Origin: Deltaproteobacteria bacterium
Lineage (GTDB): Bacteria; Myxococcota_A; Polyangia; Nannocystales; Nannocystaceae
Direction: 5' to 3'
Length of the DNA: 64,000 bases
Assembly: GCA_016709225.1 (NCBI GenBank)
Contig: JADJEE010000001.1
Coordinates: forward strand, 2,418,001-2,482,000
Shown: piece by piece, positions 1 through 10,110 of the stretch
Layout of the letters: every line of letters begins with the position of its first letter
How positions within the stretch are numbered: the stretch's first letter is position 1
Notes under the pieces: model-generated
Database searches by the model: none
What the model was told of the DNA's origin: nothing
Seen by the model: the letters and a program-made list of their open reading frames with translations, nothing else
Made by a program: the position numbers and the translations under genes

Positions 1-849
1 GACCTGTTGTTCATCGGCGACCTCGGGGCCCGCAGCGTCGTGGTGCTCTCGCTCGCCGCCGACGGCACACCGACATCGCTGGGCGCGGCCAGCCTCGACA
101 TCGAGGCGGTCTACCTGTCGTTGGCGGCCGGCGGTCAGCACCTGCTGGTCGCCGACTACGGTGCCAACCGCATCGCCAGCTTCGCCGTCGACGGCGGTTC
201 GGTCGCCGAGCACCCCGCGGCGGAGCACAACGTCGGGCAGAACCCGCACGCGATCGTGCCGGCACCCGACGGCGCGTTCGTGTTCGTGCCGCACCTCGGC
301 TCCGGCGAGATCCGTCAATACCGTTACGACGACGTCAGCGGCGCGCTCACGCCCAACGAGCCGGCGCAGGTGCAAGAGCCGACCGGTGGCCCACGGCACC
401 TCGTGTTCGACGCCACCGCGACCCACGCCTACGTGGGCAACGAGGTCGACGACAGCGTCACCACCTGGGACTACGACGCCGCCGCCGGCCGGCTGTCGGA
501 CCCACGCACGGTCTCGACCCTACCGGGCGGCATGTCCGACGACGCCAACACCGTCGCCGAGCTGCGACTGACCCCCGACGGCCGCTTCCTGTACGCCAGC
601 AACCGCGGGCACGACAGCCTCGCGATCTTCGCGGTCGAGGGCGGCGAGCTCACGCCGCTCGGCCACGCCGAGACCGCACCGACCCCGCGCGCGTTCACCA
701 TCGAGCCGGGCGGACGCTTCATCTACGTCGGTGGTCTCGGCGACGGCTCGCTCGTCACCCACGTGATCGCCGACGACGGCAGCCTCGGTGAGGGCGCCGT
801 GATCGACGTCTCGCCCGAGCCGATGTGGATCGAGGCCGTGGTGCGGTGA
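1..849 (+). CDS. Lactonase-family seven-bladed beta-propeller protein (5' end cut by window)
   Basis: The reading frame is open from the first base, so the true start lies outside the window; 282 residues are visible. Repeated blade motifs (LLVADYGANRIASF, FVFVPHLGSGEI, FLYASNRGHDSLAIF, FIYVGGLGDGSL) match the 6-phosphogluconolactonase/3-carboxymuconate-cyclase type propeller (Lactonase family, YbhE-like). Members hydrolyse lactones, but many secreted myxobacterial relatives have no known substrate, and no signal peptide can be judged here. The stop codon overlaps the GTG of the next gene (GTGA), so the two are probably translated together. Substrate unknown. Confidence 0.8.
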   Translation, partial: DLLFIGDLGARSVVVLSLAADGTPTSLGAASLDIEAVYLSLAAGGQHLLVADYGANRIASFAVDGGSVAEHPAAEHNVGQNPHAIVPAPDGAFVFVPHLGSGEIRQYRYDDVSGALTPNEPAQVQEPTGGPRHLVFDATATHAYVGNEVDDSVTTWDYDAAAGRLSDPRTVSTLPGGMSDDANTVAELRLTPDGRFLYASNRGHDSLAIFAVEGGELTPLGHAETAPTPRAFTIEPGGRFIYVGGLGDGSLVTHVIADDGSLGEGAVIDVSPEPMWIEAVVR

Positions 850-1484
850 GCGACGACGACGACGACCCGCGCATCGTCGGTGCGCCGCCCCATCCGCCGC
901 CGTGGCCCGACGACCCTCGCTACGACCCCGCGCTGCTGGCCGCCGGCGACCGCCGCAACGTGATCGACCGCTATCGCTACTGGCGGGTCGAGGCCATCGT
1001 CGCCGACCTCGCACCGCGGCGACACGCGTTCCACGTCGCGGTCGAGAACTGGACCCGCGACGCCAACATCGGCGCGGTCGTACGCACCGCCAACGCCTTC
1101 GCGGCCGCAGCCGTGCACATCGTCGGACGGCGGCGATGGAATCGACGCGGCGCCATGATGACCGAGCGCTACCAGGAGCTGCACCACCACGACGATCTCG
1201 CGACGCTCACGGCATGGGCGGCCGCACGCGGGTTGGCGATGGTCGGCGTCGACAACCTGCCGGGCGCGACCCCTCTGCGCGCCGCCACGCTGCCGCGGGC
1301 GTGCGTGCTGATGTTCGGGCAGGAGGGCCCGGGCCTGTCGGAGGCGGCACGCAGCGCGTGTGCGCAGGTGATCTCGATCGAGCAGTACGGCTCGACGCGC
1401 TCCATCAACGCCTCGGCCGCCGCCGCCATCGCGATGCACGCGTGGTGCCTGCGCTGGGTGCCCGGCGACGACGCGACGCCTTGA
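846..1484 (+). CDS. SpoU/TrmH-family RNA 2'-O-methyltransferase
   Basis: A 212-residue SPOUT methyltransferase. The three knot motifs are visible: NIGAVVRTANAF (motif 1), LMFGQEGPGLS (motif 2) and SIEQYGSTRSINASAAAAIA (motif 3, S-adenosylmethionine loop). Family members methylate a ribose 2'-OH in tRNA or rRNA; which one cannot be told, though the short form resembles TrmH/TrmL-like enzymes. GTG at 846 is chosen because it overlaps the upstream stop as GTGA; a GTG at 825 is possible but lies inside the propeller gene. The N-terminus is rich in Asp and Pro and probably disordered. Confidence 0.87.
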   Translation: MSDDDDDPRIVGAPPHPPPWPDDPRYDPALLAAGDRRNVIDRYRYWRVEAIVADLAPRRHAFHVAVENWTRDANIGAVVRTANAFAAAAVHIVGRRRWNRRGAMMTERYQELHHHDDLATLTAWAAARGLAMVGVDNLPGATPLRAATLPRACVLMFGQEGPGLSEAARSACAQVISIEQYGSTRSINASAAAAIAMHAWCLRWVPGDDATP

Positions 1485-1494
1485 GATGGCGAGG

Positions 1495-2913
1495 CTACTT
1501 CGCGGCCGCGGCGTAGACCCCGAGCAAGCACATCTCGTTGCTGGTGCCCAGGCCGGGCGCGACCGGTGACTGCCGGCTCGAGGTGTCCCACTCGCAGGTG
1601 ATCTCGAGCTGGTCGGACGGCGAGAGCAGGATCGGGGTGTCGTACATGAACGCCTGCTGCCAGTTGAAATCCCAGCGGTCGACGTAGAGGCCGCACGACT
1701 CCGCGTCGTCGCCACTGCGCTTGATGGTCACCTGCATGCGTCGCCCGAGCGCGTGCATGTGCGGCAGCATGCCGAGCAGCTCGACCTGCGGCCACGCGCT
1801 GATGCGGCTGTCCCACTCGCGCAGGGGCGCCCGCCACTGCCACACCGTCGAGCTCTCGCCGGGCGGCAGCGTCACGCCGCCGCCGTTGAACAGCGTGGCC
1901 AGGAAGCGATCGTCGAGCGCGTTGACGGCCTCGCGCTCGACCTCGTCGACCATCGACAGGCGCAGCTCGCTCTGATCGCTGCCGCTGCCGGCGGCGAGGT
2001 TGTAGTGCATCTGCAGCACCAGCACGTAGCCGGGGTCGATGCGGATTCCCGTGCCGGCCGGGAAGTTGAAAGCGCCGCCGCCGGGCGCCCACGTCACCGG
2101 GGTCCCCTCGACCAGCACGCCGTTGCCAGCGGCACCGAAGCAGTCCCAGCCCGGCTGATCAGGGGTGCCGTCGTCGAGCGACTGCATCAGGCTGCCGTTG
2201 GTGCCGCCCAGTGGCGTGGTCGCGCTGGGGTCGACCAGGAAGCCGATCATGTGGTGGGTGACCTGGGCGTTGCCGGGCACGACCTCGTATCCGATGAGAT
2301 AGCGCGCGGTGTCACCGACCTGCGGATCGACCAGGAAGCACTGGTAGTCGTCGGCCGGCCCCGCGTCGTCGGCGACCGGCGCGTAGCCGGCGGGACTCTT
2401 CAGTGTGACGATGTCGTCGCCCGCCAGCTGCTCGGGTGCGGGCGGCTGCGGGCGCGCGAGCGTGGCGTCACCCTCCGGGGCGCCGGCGTCGGCCCAGCGC
2501 TGCAGCAGATCGATCTCGTCGTCGGCGAGCCAGCGCGCGTTCGCGAAGGTGTTGCACTCGCCGGTGTTGCTGGCGACGAACGGCGGCATCTGCCGTGCGG
2601 CCGTGCTCGCCGCGATCGAGGGCGCGAGCGCGGCCGCGGTCGCGTAGTCGGTGAGATCGAACGGACCGATGCCCTCGGCGACGTGGCAGCCCTGGCAGTG
2701 CTGGGCGACCAGCGGCAGCACGTCTTCGTAGAATCGCGGCGCATCGTCGGGGACGCCGCTGCCGCTCGAGCCGGCATCGGTCGCGACCGCGGTGGTGCCG
2801 GTGTCGTCGGCGGTCGCGCCGCTCGAGTCGTCCTCGCCGCTCGCCGGCGCGGGCGCATCGGTGCAGGCGGCGAGCGAGGCGAGCACGAGCAGGGCGCGGC
2901 GGGTCGTCGGCAT
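1495..2913 (-). CDS. Lipoprotein with cytochrome c site and copper monooxygenase-like (DBM/PHM) fold
   Basis: About 472 residues from ATG at 2913, which gives a good lipoprotein signal (RRALLVLASLAAC, lipid Cys near residue 17), followed by a Ser/Thr/Asp/Gly-rich linker. A heme c site CQGCH lies near residues 73-77 with a downstream MPPF Met, as in small cytochromes used as domains. The C-terminal half has the His pairs and Met/His motifs of the copper type II ascorbate-dependent monooxygenase fold (THHMIGF, LQMHYNL, LPHMHALGRRMQ). This points to a surface-anchored redox enzyme; its substrate is unknown. An in-frame start at 2988 would put 25 unlikely residues before the signal peptide. Confidence 0.82.
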   Translation of the reverse strand: MPTTRRALLVLASLAACTDAPAPASGEDDSSGATADDTGTTAVATDAGSSGSGVPDDAPRFYEDVLPLVAQHCQGCHVAEGIGPFDLTDYATAAALAPSIAASTAARQMPPFVASNTGECNTFANARWLADDEIDLLQRWADAGAPEGDATLARPQPPAPEQLAGDDIVTLKSPAGYAPVADDAGPADDYQCFLVDPQVGDTARYLIGYEVVPGNAQVTHHMIGFLVDPSATTPLGGTNGSLMQSLDDGTPDQPGWDCFGAAGNGVLVEGTPVTWAPGGGAFNFPAGTGIRIDPGYVLVLQMHYNLAAGSGSDQSELRLSMVDEVEREAVNALDDRFLATLFNGGGVTLPPGESSTVWQWRAPLREWDSRISAWPQVELLGMLPHMHALGRRMQVTIKRSGDDAESCGLYVDRWDFNWQQAFMYDTPILLSPSDQLEITCEWDTSSRQSPVAPGLGTSNEMCLLGVYAAAAK

Positions 2914-2989
2914 CACAGGGGCCAGCATGCCGTGCCGCACGGCCTGCGTGCCGCCCTTGCGCTGACCCTCGCGCGTGAAGCCACTCACG

Positions 2990-3748
2990 TCAGAAGAACA
3001 CCGAGGCCCCCAGGCGGATCGACAACACCAGCACGTCGGCGGCCTTGGCCCAGTCGGTGTCCTGTCGATCGGGGTTCTCGAAGGTGCGTCGGGTGTGCGG
3101 CGCGAGGTAGTCCATGTCGAGCCCGAGGTCGACCGAGAAGAAGTCGACCGGAAACAGGTGCACGCCGCCGCCGACGCCGACGTTCGGGAAGATGATGTGG
3201 TTCGTCACCCGCTCGACGTTCTGGTCGCCGTCGATGTCCTCGCCGTGGGTGTCGGTGCCGCCACCGAAGCCGACCCGGCCCTCGACGTAGGGACGCACCC
3301 AGCGACCCGGCAGGAACATCCAGTGGAAGTACGGCACCAGCAGCCCGGACGAGGTGGTGGACTTGCCGTTGCGGTCGCCGACGTCGTTGCCGTCGACGAG
3401 GATCGCCGCACGGGCGCCGACCACCGCGCGGTCGCGCAAGAACACGTAGCCGAAGCCGACGCCGAAGACGTTGCGCGGCGCGAAGCCGTCGGTCGGCTTG
3501 GGGCGCCCGACGCCGAAGCCGATCGTGTTGATGCGGTCGTTGGGGTCGTTGGGATTGCCGCCGTTGGCGTTGACGTGGCTGAAGTCGAACAGGCTGAAGT
3601 CGAAGTGCAGTCGGAACCGCTTGTCCTTCGCCCCCTGCACGTTGGGCGCAGCCTCGACCGCGAGTGGTGCGAGGGCCACGGTGGCGAGCACCGCTGCGAG
3701 CGTGGCGCCGTGGCGGTTGCGACCGCGGGCCCAGCTGCGCAGGGGCAT
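2990..3748 (-). CDS. Outer-membrane beta-barrel protein
   Basis: About 252 residues from ATG at 3748, chosen because it gives a short basic n-region and a cleavable signal ending near LAPLAVEAA; an in-frame ATG at 3790 adds 14 basic residues. The mature part alternates polar and hydrophobic residues in strands such as VRPYVEGRVGFGG, NVGVGGGVHLFPVDFFSVDLGL and LSIRLGASVFF, ending in Phe as outer-membrane barrels do. The DGNDVGDRNGK and GEDIDGDQN loops may bind calcium. Resembles OmpA/OmpW-like porin barrels of unknown role. It lies just upstream of, and on the same strand as, the heme/copper lipoprotein (about 75 bases apart). Confidence 0.72.
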   Translation of the reverse strand: MPLRSWARGRNRHGATLAAVLATVALAPLAVEAAPNVQGAKDKRFRLHFDFSLFDFSHVNANGGNPNDPNDRINTIGFGVGRPKPTDGFAPRNVFGVGFGYVFLRDRAVVGARAAILVDGNDVGDRNGKSTTSSGLLVPYFHWMFLPGRWVRPYVEGRVGFGGGTDTHGEDIDGDQNVERVTNHIIFPNVGVGGGVHLFPVDFFSVDLGLDMDYLAPHTRRTFENPDRQDTDWAKAADVLVLSIRLGASVFF

Positions 3749-3879
3749 GGTCCGAGAAGCTCGACGACGAGCACGGGCGAACAGATCCATCGCGCCCGAC
3801 GATGCCACGGCATAGCCCCCCGCGAAACGCGGAATCCGGCGCGCACGACAGGCGCGTGGAGCTCGCGACGCGGTTGTGG

Positions 3880-3888
3880 TGCTATCTT
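3880..3888 (+). promoter_or_regulatory. Extended -10 like element (TGCTATCTT)
   Basis: TGCTATCTT matches the TGn-TAtnnT layout of an extended -10 box in an otherwise very GC-rich stretch. It lies 71 bases before the TTG start of the FG-GAP lipoprotein. Similar TGCTA boxes precede several other genes in this window. No good -35 was seen. Prediction from sequence pattern only. Confidence 0.35.
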
Positions 3889-3958
3889 TGAATGGCCTGC
3901 GCGAAACCGGTCCAACCGGCGAGCGCACGCGTCTCACCTTGGTCTCGGGAGCTCGTCC

Positions 3959-5634
3959 TTGCCCCACCTTCGCGTCGCCCCGTGGTTGCTCGTCCCTGCA
4001 GCGCTCTCGCTGTTCGCCGGCGTCGCGTGTGGCACCGACATCCGCGACGAGCCCGCAGCAGCGACCGGCGTGAGCCTCGGCAGCGTCGGTGACACCGACG
4101 GCGGCACCACCCTCGGCACCGGCACCGGCGGCGTCGACAGCTCGGGTGGTGGCGCCAAGTTCGACGTCGCAGCGACCGACGGCATGGCCAGCGACTCGAG
4201 CCCCGTCGATCTCTGCAAGGTCGTCGACAACATGGACGCCGTGGGCGACTGCGAGAGCGAGGCGCCCCCGGACAGCTTCACGCCCGAGGTGCAGTGGAGC
4301 TTCGGGGCCAACGAGCAGAGCTGGGTGACGCCGCTGGTCGCCAACTTCACCGACGACAACGGCGACGGCGCCATCGACCTGTGCGACGTGCCCGACGTGG
4401 TGCTGATCTCCAACGCCGGCATCAGCTACGGCACCACCTGCTTCGTCCACATCCTCGACGGCGAGACCGGCGTGGAGCACTTCTCGATCCTCCCCACCGA
4501 GTCGGTCTCGTGCACCGCCACGCCGGCGCTGGGCGACATCGACGGCGATGGCTTGCCCGAGATCGTCGCGATCTGGAACGCCGGCGGCGTCTTCCGCCTC
4601 AAGGCGTTCGAGCACGACGGCACCGTGAAGTGGGCCAACGCCACCGACGGTGACGCCGCGGCGCAGTTCTACCGCGAGTCGGGCGCCGTCGCGTTGCACG
4701 ACCTCGACGCCGACGGCGACGTCGAGATCGTCTTCAACCACGAGGTCTACGACCACCTGGGCACGCTGCTGTGGCAGTACCCCAACCCGTCGCCGGGCGA
4801 GCTCGAGGCCAGCACCGCCGCCGATCTCGACGGCGACGGCACGATGGAGGTCATCACCGGTCACTCGGCGTACCGCGCCGGCGGGCAGGTCTACTTCGAG
4901 AACTACCCCACCATCACCGCGCAGTCGATCCCGCAGGTCGGCAACCTCGACGACGATCCGCAGCCGGAGATCTTCGTGACCTCGGGCACCGGGCTATGGA
5001 TGGTCGAGCACGACGGCCAGATCAAGTACGGCCCGGTGACGCCGACCGGCGTGGCGGCGAGTTCGTACCTGGTGTGGCAGCGCCCCGGCACCATCCACGA
5101 CTTCGACGGCGACCAACGCTCGGACTGGGCCAGCTCGTCGCAGTCGGCCTATGCGGTCTACAAGGGTCCGAGTGCCGCCGACGTGCTGTGGCAGGTCATG
5201 GTCGCGGACTTCTCGGGCGCGGCCGGGGGCACCGCGTTCGACTTCCTCGGCGACGGCATCGCCGAGGCGATGTACGCCGACGAGCAGGCCTTCAACATCT
5301 ACGACGGCCTCACCGGCGCCGTGCTGCTGACGATCCCCCGCGGCAGCCCGACCATCAGCGAGTACCCCGTGGTCGCCGACATCGACAACGACGGCTCCGC
5401 GGAGATCCTCGTGGTGTCGTCGACGGGTCTGCCCGCACTCCAGGCGATCCGCGACGTCGACGACCGGTGGATCCAAGCCCGCCGCATCTGGAACCAGCAC
5501 GCGTACTACGTGACCAACGTGCGCGAGGACTCGACGATCCCGCAGCACGTGGTGCCGAGCTGGCAGGCACTGAACACGTTCCGCACCAACGCGCAGATCG
5601 AGAACGGCGGCGTGTGCGATCCGGTGCCGCCGGG

Positions 5635-5638
<4 letters not shown>
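3959..5638 (+). CDS. FG-GAP/VCBS-repeat surface lipoprotein
   Basis: 559 residues from a TTG start supported by GGGAG at 3947-3951, seven bases upstream, and by the lipoprotein signal it gives (WLLVPAALSLFAGVACG). After the lipid Cys comes a Gly/Thr/Ser/Asp-rich linker to about residue 80. The rest is a propeller of FG-GAP/VCBS blades with repeated calcium-binding cores (DDNGDGAIDLCDVPDV, DIDGDGLPEIV, DLDADGDVEIV, DLDGDGTMEVI, DIDNDGSAEIL), as in integrin-alpha-like bacterial surface proteins. Likely an exported adhesive or scaffold protein. It ends in CTAG, whose complement is the stop of the converging gene. Confidence 0.85.
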
Positions 5639-5946
<308 letters not shown>

Positions 5947-5962
5947 CGTGGGCGTCGACAGC

Positions 5963-8185
5963 TTAGCGCGGACGCGCCGACAGGTACTGGTTGGGCCACA
6001 CGACGCCGCGGTAGCCCTGCTCGGCGGCCGCGTGCAGCGTGAAGTACGGGTCGAACAGGTGCGGTCGTGCGAGCGCGACCAGGTCCGCGCGCCCCGAGGC
6101 CAGCAGGGTGTTGACGTGGTCCCAGCTCTGCACGTTGCCGACCGTGATGGTCGGGATGCCGACCTCGCGTCGCACCAGCTCGCTCCACGGCGCCTGGTAC
6201 ATGCGGCCGTAGATCGGCTTGGCCTCGCGCACGGTCTGCCCCGTCGAGACATCGAGCACGTCGCAGCCGTGCTGCTTCAGCGCGGTGGCGATCGCCAGCA
6301 CGTCGTCGTCGGTGATGCCGCCCTCGGCCCAGTCGCATGCCGAGATCCGCACCGACATCGGGCGGTCCTGCGGCCACACCGCGCGCACCGCATCGAAGAC
6401 CTCGAGCGGGAATCGCAGCCGCTGCGCAATGGTGCCGCCGTAGTCGTCGTCGCGGCGGTTGGTGAGCGGCGACAAGAACGTCGAGAGCAGGTAGCCGTGG
6501 GCCATGTGCAGCTCGAGCAGATCGAAGCCGGCCGCGAGCGCGCGCGTGGTCGCAGCGACGAAGTCGGCCCGCACCGCGTCCATGTCGGCGCGGTCCATCG
6601 CCTTGGGCACCACGCCGTCTTGCAGGTAGGGGATCGCCGAGGCCGCCAGCAACGGCCAGCCGCCCGCGAGCGGACGATCGTCGCCCTCCCACGGCAGCAC
6701 GCAGCTGCCCTTGCGGCCGGCGTGCCCGAGCTGCACACCGATCTTCGCCGCGGCGTTGGCATGCACGAAGTCGGTGATCCGACGCCACGGCGCCACGTGG
6801 GCGTCGTCGTACAGCCCGGTGCAACCCAGGGTGATGCGCCCGTCGGCGCTGACGTCGGTCATCTCGGCCATCACCAGGCCTGCGCCACCGATTGCGCGGC
6901 TGCCCAGGTGCACGAGGTGCCAGTCGTCGGGGCTGCCGTCACGCGCGGAGTACTGGCACATCGACGACACCACCACGCGGTTGGGCAGCGTCAGACCGCG
7001 CAGGCGCAGCGGCGTGAACATCGGCGGTGGCGTCGCCTGATCGAGCCCGACCCCGGCCTGGTGCGCGAAGTGGCGGTCGACCTGCGCCACGAACTCGGGG
7101 TCGCGCAGACGCAGGTTGTCGTGGGTGACCCGCTTGCTGCGCGTCATCATGCCCATCGTGAGCTCCAGCGGATCGGCGTCGCGCAGACGATCGATGTGCT
7201 CGAACCACGCCTGGCTGGTCTCGGCGGTCTTCTGCAGCTTCGCGACCTCGACCCAGCGCGCGGCCTGGTAGGCCGCCAGCGCGCTCGGCACGTCGCCGTG
7301 CTCCCGCAGCGCGGCGACCAGCGCGATCGAATCTTCCATGGCGAGCTTGGTGCCCGAGCCGATCGAGAAGTGGGCGGTGTGGGCGGCGTCGCCGATCAGC
7401 ACCACGTTGCCGTGGTGCCAGGTGCCGTTGCGGACCCGGCGGAAGTTGATCCACTCGCTCTTGTTGGTGAGCAGCCGCGCGCCCGCGAGCTCGGCCGCGA
7501 AGGTGCGCTCGCACCACGCCACGCTGTCGGCGACCGACATGCGATCGAACCCCAGCGCCCGCCAGGTGCGCTCGTGGGTCTCGACGATGAAGGTGCTGTG
7601 GGTCGCGTCGAACGGGTACGCATGCACCTGCACCAGCCCGAACTCGGTGCGCGTGATGAAGAACTTGAACGCGTCGAAGGCTCGATCGGCGCCGAGCCAG
7701 ATGAACTTGGCTGCACCGGGCACGATGTCGGGGCGGAAGTGCTCGGCCATCGCGGTGCGCGTGCGGCTGTTGATGCCGTCGGCGGCGACCACCAGGTCGG
7801 CGTCGCCGAACGCCTCGGGGCCCGGCACTTCGTGCTCGAAGCGCAGCTCCACGCCGAGCTCGACGCAGCGCTGCTGCAGGATCGTCAGCAGCCGCTGCCG
7901 CGCGATGCCCGAGAAGCCGTGCCCGCCCGAGTTGATCACGCGGCCGCCGAAGTGGGTGTCGATGCGATCCCAGTGCACGAAGCCGTCGGTGATGCGCTGG
8001 TGGGTCTCGACATCGGCCTGCAGGAAGTTGCCGAGCGTCTCGTCGGAGAACACCACGCCCCAACCGAAGGTCTCGGCGTCGCGGTTGCGCTCGACCACGA
8101 CGATCTCGTGGGACGCACCGCTGCGCCGCAGCAAGAGCGCGAAGTACAACCCCGCAGGACCACCACCGATGACTGCAATCTTCAC
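5963..8185 (-). CDS. Bifunctional salicylyl-CoA 5-hydroxylase / NADH:flavin oxidoreductase
   Basis: 740 residues from GTG at 8185 (KIAVIGGGPAGLYFALLL follows at once). The N-terminal half (about 1-370) is a group A FAD monooxygenase: GxGxxG at 7-12, a second FAD motif VVLIGDAAHTAHFSIGSGTK, and a DG motif (VVAADGINSRTR). The C-terminal half (about 385-740) is an old-yellow-enzyme TIM barrel (FTPLRLRGLTLPNRVVVSSM, QLGHAGRKGSC, FDLLELHMAHGYLLSTFLSP). This fusion is known as salicylyl-CoA 5-hydroxylase/oxidoreductase, which makes gentisyl-CoA in aromatic breakdown. No other genes of that pathway are nearby, so the substrate may differ here. Cytosolic. Confidence 0.85.
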   Translation of the reverse strand: MKIAVIGGGPAGLYFALLLRRSGASHEIVVVERNRDAETFGWGVVFSDETLGNFLQADVETHQRITDGFVHWDRIDTHFGGRVINSGGHGFSGIARQRLLTILQQRCVELGVELRFEHEVPGPEAFGDADLVVAADGINSRTRTAMAEHFRPDIVPGAAKFIWLGADRAFDAFKFFITRTEFGLVQVHAYPFDATHSTFIVETHERTWRALGFDRMSVADSVAWCERTFAAELAGARLLTNKSEWINFRRVRNGTWHHGNVVLIGDAAHTAHFSIGSGTKLAMEDSIALVAALREHGDVPSALAAYQAARWVEVAKLQKTAETSQAWFEHIDRLRDADPLELTMGMMTRSKRVTHDNLRLRDPEFVAQVDRHFAHQAGVGLDQATPPPMFTPLRLRGLTLPNRVVVSSMCQYSARDGSPDDWHLVHLGSRAIGGAGLVMAEMTDVSADGRITLGCTGLYDDAHVAPWRRITDFVHANAAAKIGVQLGHAGRKGSCVLPWEGDDRPLAGGWPLLAASAIPYLQDGVVPKAMDRADMDAVRADFVAATTRALAAGFDLLELHMAHGYLLSTFLSPLTNRRDDDYGGTIAQRLRFPLEVFDAVRAVWPQDRPMSVRISACDWAEGGITDDDVLAIATALKQHGCDVLDVSTGQTVREAKPIYGRMYQAPWSELVRREVGIPTITVGNVQSWDHVNTLLASGRADLVALARPHLFDPYFTLHAAAEQGYRGVVWPNQYLSARPR

Positions 8186-8373
8186 GTCGTTGCCCTCGTT
8201 CTTCGGGGCGTGATGGTAGCGGCCGGGCGCCACGGCTGTCGCGATGCGGCGGGGGGATCGGGCGGCACAGCCTGCGCGCACTCGCGTCGCGCGGGTGAGA
8301 ACCTTCACGCCTGACGCGCGAGCACGGCGCGGGACGGCCAGCACGCGTCGCACCCCACGCGGCCGCGCGGGCG

Positions 8374-10110
8374 TCAGGCCTCGAAGCCGCCGCCGCCGAT
8401 GAACTCGCGGAGGATCGAGTTGGGCGGCACGTGGTCGGGATAGATCGTGACGAACTGATCGAGCAGCTCGAGCAGGCGGAACGCGGTGGCATAGCTGGCG
8501 TGGGCCGGTGGCACCTCGAGCAGGTAGCGCTCGGCGTAGACCCGCAGCACCGCGGGCTCGTAGATGAGCGACGAGTCGAACACCGCGTGCGCGCGGCCCT
8601 GGTGGGGGAAGATGTGGCGGCGCTCGCCGTCACGCACCGAGGGCCAGCGCGCGATGGTGGCGGCCGCGTCGGTGCTGCGGCCGTGACGATCGCGGACGAT
8701 GCGACGCAGCAGCCGTAGATCCGAGGCATGCAGGCGTGTGAGCGCGTCGAAGGGCAGCTGCGCCAGCGGGTTCACGAAGATGCGAAAGATGCGACGCTCG
8801 TCGACCGCGCCGAGCAGCGCGGGGTTCAGGCCGTGGATGCCCTCGACGAGCAGGACCTCGGTGCCACCGAGGTGGATCTCGGGGCCACCGGCCGGAGCAC
8901 TCTGCCCGGTGTGGAAGTCGTAGCGGGCGGTGTGCACGTGCTCGCCGTCGAGCAACGCCCGCACGTGGTCGCGCAGCAGGTCGAGGCGGAGCGACGAGAG
9001 CGCCTCGAAGTCGTAGTCGCCGTCGGAGCCGCGGGGCATCGCGTCACGATCGGCGTAGTAGTCGTCGAGCGAGAGGCCCTTGGGCACCACGCCGTCGACC
9101 TGCAGCTGCACCCGCAGTCGCTCGATGAAGGTGGTCTTGCCCGACGACGACGGGCCTGCGATGCAGACCACGCCGATCTCGCCGCGCCGCGCCGCGATCG
9201 CGTCGGCGATCTGGCCGATGCGCTTCTCCTGGTAGCCCTCCGCCACGCGGATCAGCTGCGACACGCGACCACCGATGCACGCGCGGTTGAGTGCCGCCAC
9301 GCTGCGGGCCCCGAGCGTGTCGAGCCAGTGCAGATGATCGCGCAGCGCCGGCGCACCGGCGCGCGCGGCCGCACAGGCGGCGGCCTGGCCGGCGGGCGCC
9401 AGCGGTGCCGGTGCGTCGCCGCGATCGGACGCGGGGTCGATGACCCCGTGCACGAGCAGGAAGCCGTCGAGATCGGGCAGCAGACAGAACTCGCCGAGCA
9501 TGCCGGTACGGGGCGCGAGCGCGCCGAAGCGCGGCGCGAACACGCGACCGTAGGACGACATCGCGACCGCGGCGTGGCGGCGGGTCTCGAGCAACGCCGC
9601 GGCGTCGTGCCAGCCGGCCGCGCGCAGATGCTCCCGCGCGTCCTCGACCGACCACCACTGCTCGAGCAGCGGCAGATCGCGATCGACCAGCGCGATCATC
9701 TCGCCCGTGAGCGCCGCGACCAGCAGGTCGAGCGGCTCCGTGGCGCCCGCGACCGCGACCGCGACTGCGTAGCCGTGCGAGTGCTCGATCGACAGCCGCA
9801 CGCCCGGCCGCGCCCGTGCGGCGGCTTCGAGCAGCAGCAACCCCACGCTGCGTCGGTGGATCCGCGCGCCCTCCCAGTGCCCGGTGGTGATCGGCGCGAG
9901 CTCGGCGTCGGACCACACGCGCGTCACCAGCGAGTACGGCCGGTGGTCGATGAGCCCGGCGACGGTGAGCTCGCCGTCGACCTCGGCGGGTAGGAGTTCC
10001 CCTAGTGGGGTCCCCGCGCGAACCGTGTGCGCGCCGCCATCGCGTCGCACGGTGACGTGGGTGCGGCCCGCCGGGCCGGGTGGGGACACGCGATCGAGCG
10101 GTCGATCCAT
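8374..10110 (-). CDS. Uridine kinase-like P-loop nucleoside kinase with N-terminal TGS/ThrRS-like region
   Basis: 578 residues from ATG at 10110. The first ~60 residues (VTVRRDGGAHTVRAGTPLGE, then VDGELTVAGLIDHR) look like a TGS/ubiquitin-like fold, followed by a stretch similar to the second additional domain of threonyl-tRNA synthetase (SIEHSHGYAVAVAV). The C-terminal third is a phosphoribulokinase/uridine-kinase P-loop domain: Walker A GPSSSGKTTF, then LSLDDYYADR and LLVEGIHGLNPALL. Such fusions are known as bacterial 'nucleoside kinase' proteins. Likely phosphorylates uridine/cytidine or a related substrate; this is family inference. It diverges from the propeller lipoprotein gene. Confidence 0.8.
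   Translation of the reverse strand: MDRPLDRVSPPGPAGRTHVTVRRDGGAHTVRAGTPLGELLPAEVDGELTVAGLIDHRPYSLVTRVWSDAELAPITTGHWEGARIHRRSVGLLLLEAAARARPGVRLSIEHSHGYAVAVAVAGATEPLDLLVAALTGEMIALVDRDLPLLEQWWSVEDAREHLRAAGWHDAAALLETRRHAAVAMSSYGRVFAPRFGALAPRTGMLGEFCLLPDLDGFLLVHGVIDPASDRGDAPAPLAPAGQAAACAAARAGAPALRDHLHWLDTLGARSVAALNRACIGGRVSQLIRVAEGYQEKRIGQIADAIAARRGEIGVVCIAGPSSSGKTTFIERLRVQLQVDGVVPKGLSLDDYYADRDAMPRGSDGDYDFEALSSLRLDLLRDHVRALLDGEHVHTARYDFHTGQSAPAGGPEIHLGGTEVLLVEGIHGLNPALLGAVDERRIFRIFVNPLAQLPFDALTRLHASDLRLLRRIVRDRHGRSTDAAATIARWPSVRDGERRHIFPHQGRAHAVFDSSLIYEPAVLRVYAERYLLEVPPAHASYATAFRLLELLDQFVTIYPDHVPPNSILREFIGGGGFEA

Noticed and set aside
2990..4864. Long open frame on the minus strand extending far beyond the outer-membrane barrel
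   Set aside because: The extra part is antisense to the FG-GAP gene and full of Val/Gly/Arg low-complexity typical of shadow frames in GC-rich DNA; the barrel's signal peptide gives the true start.
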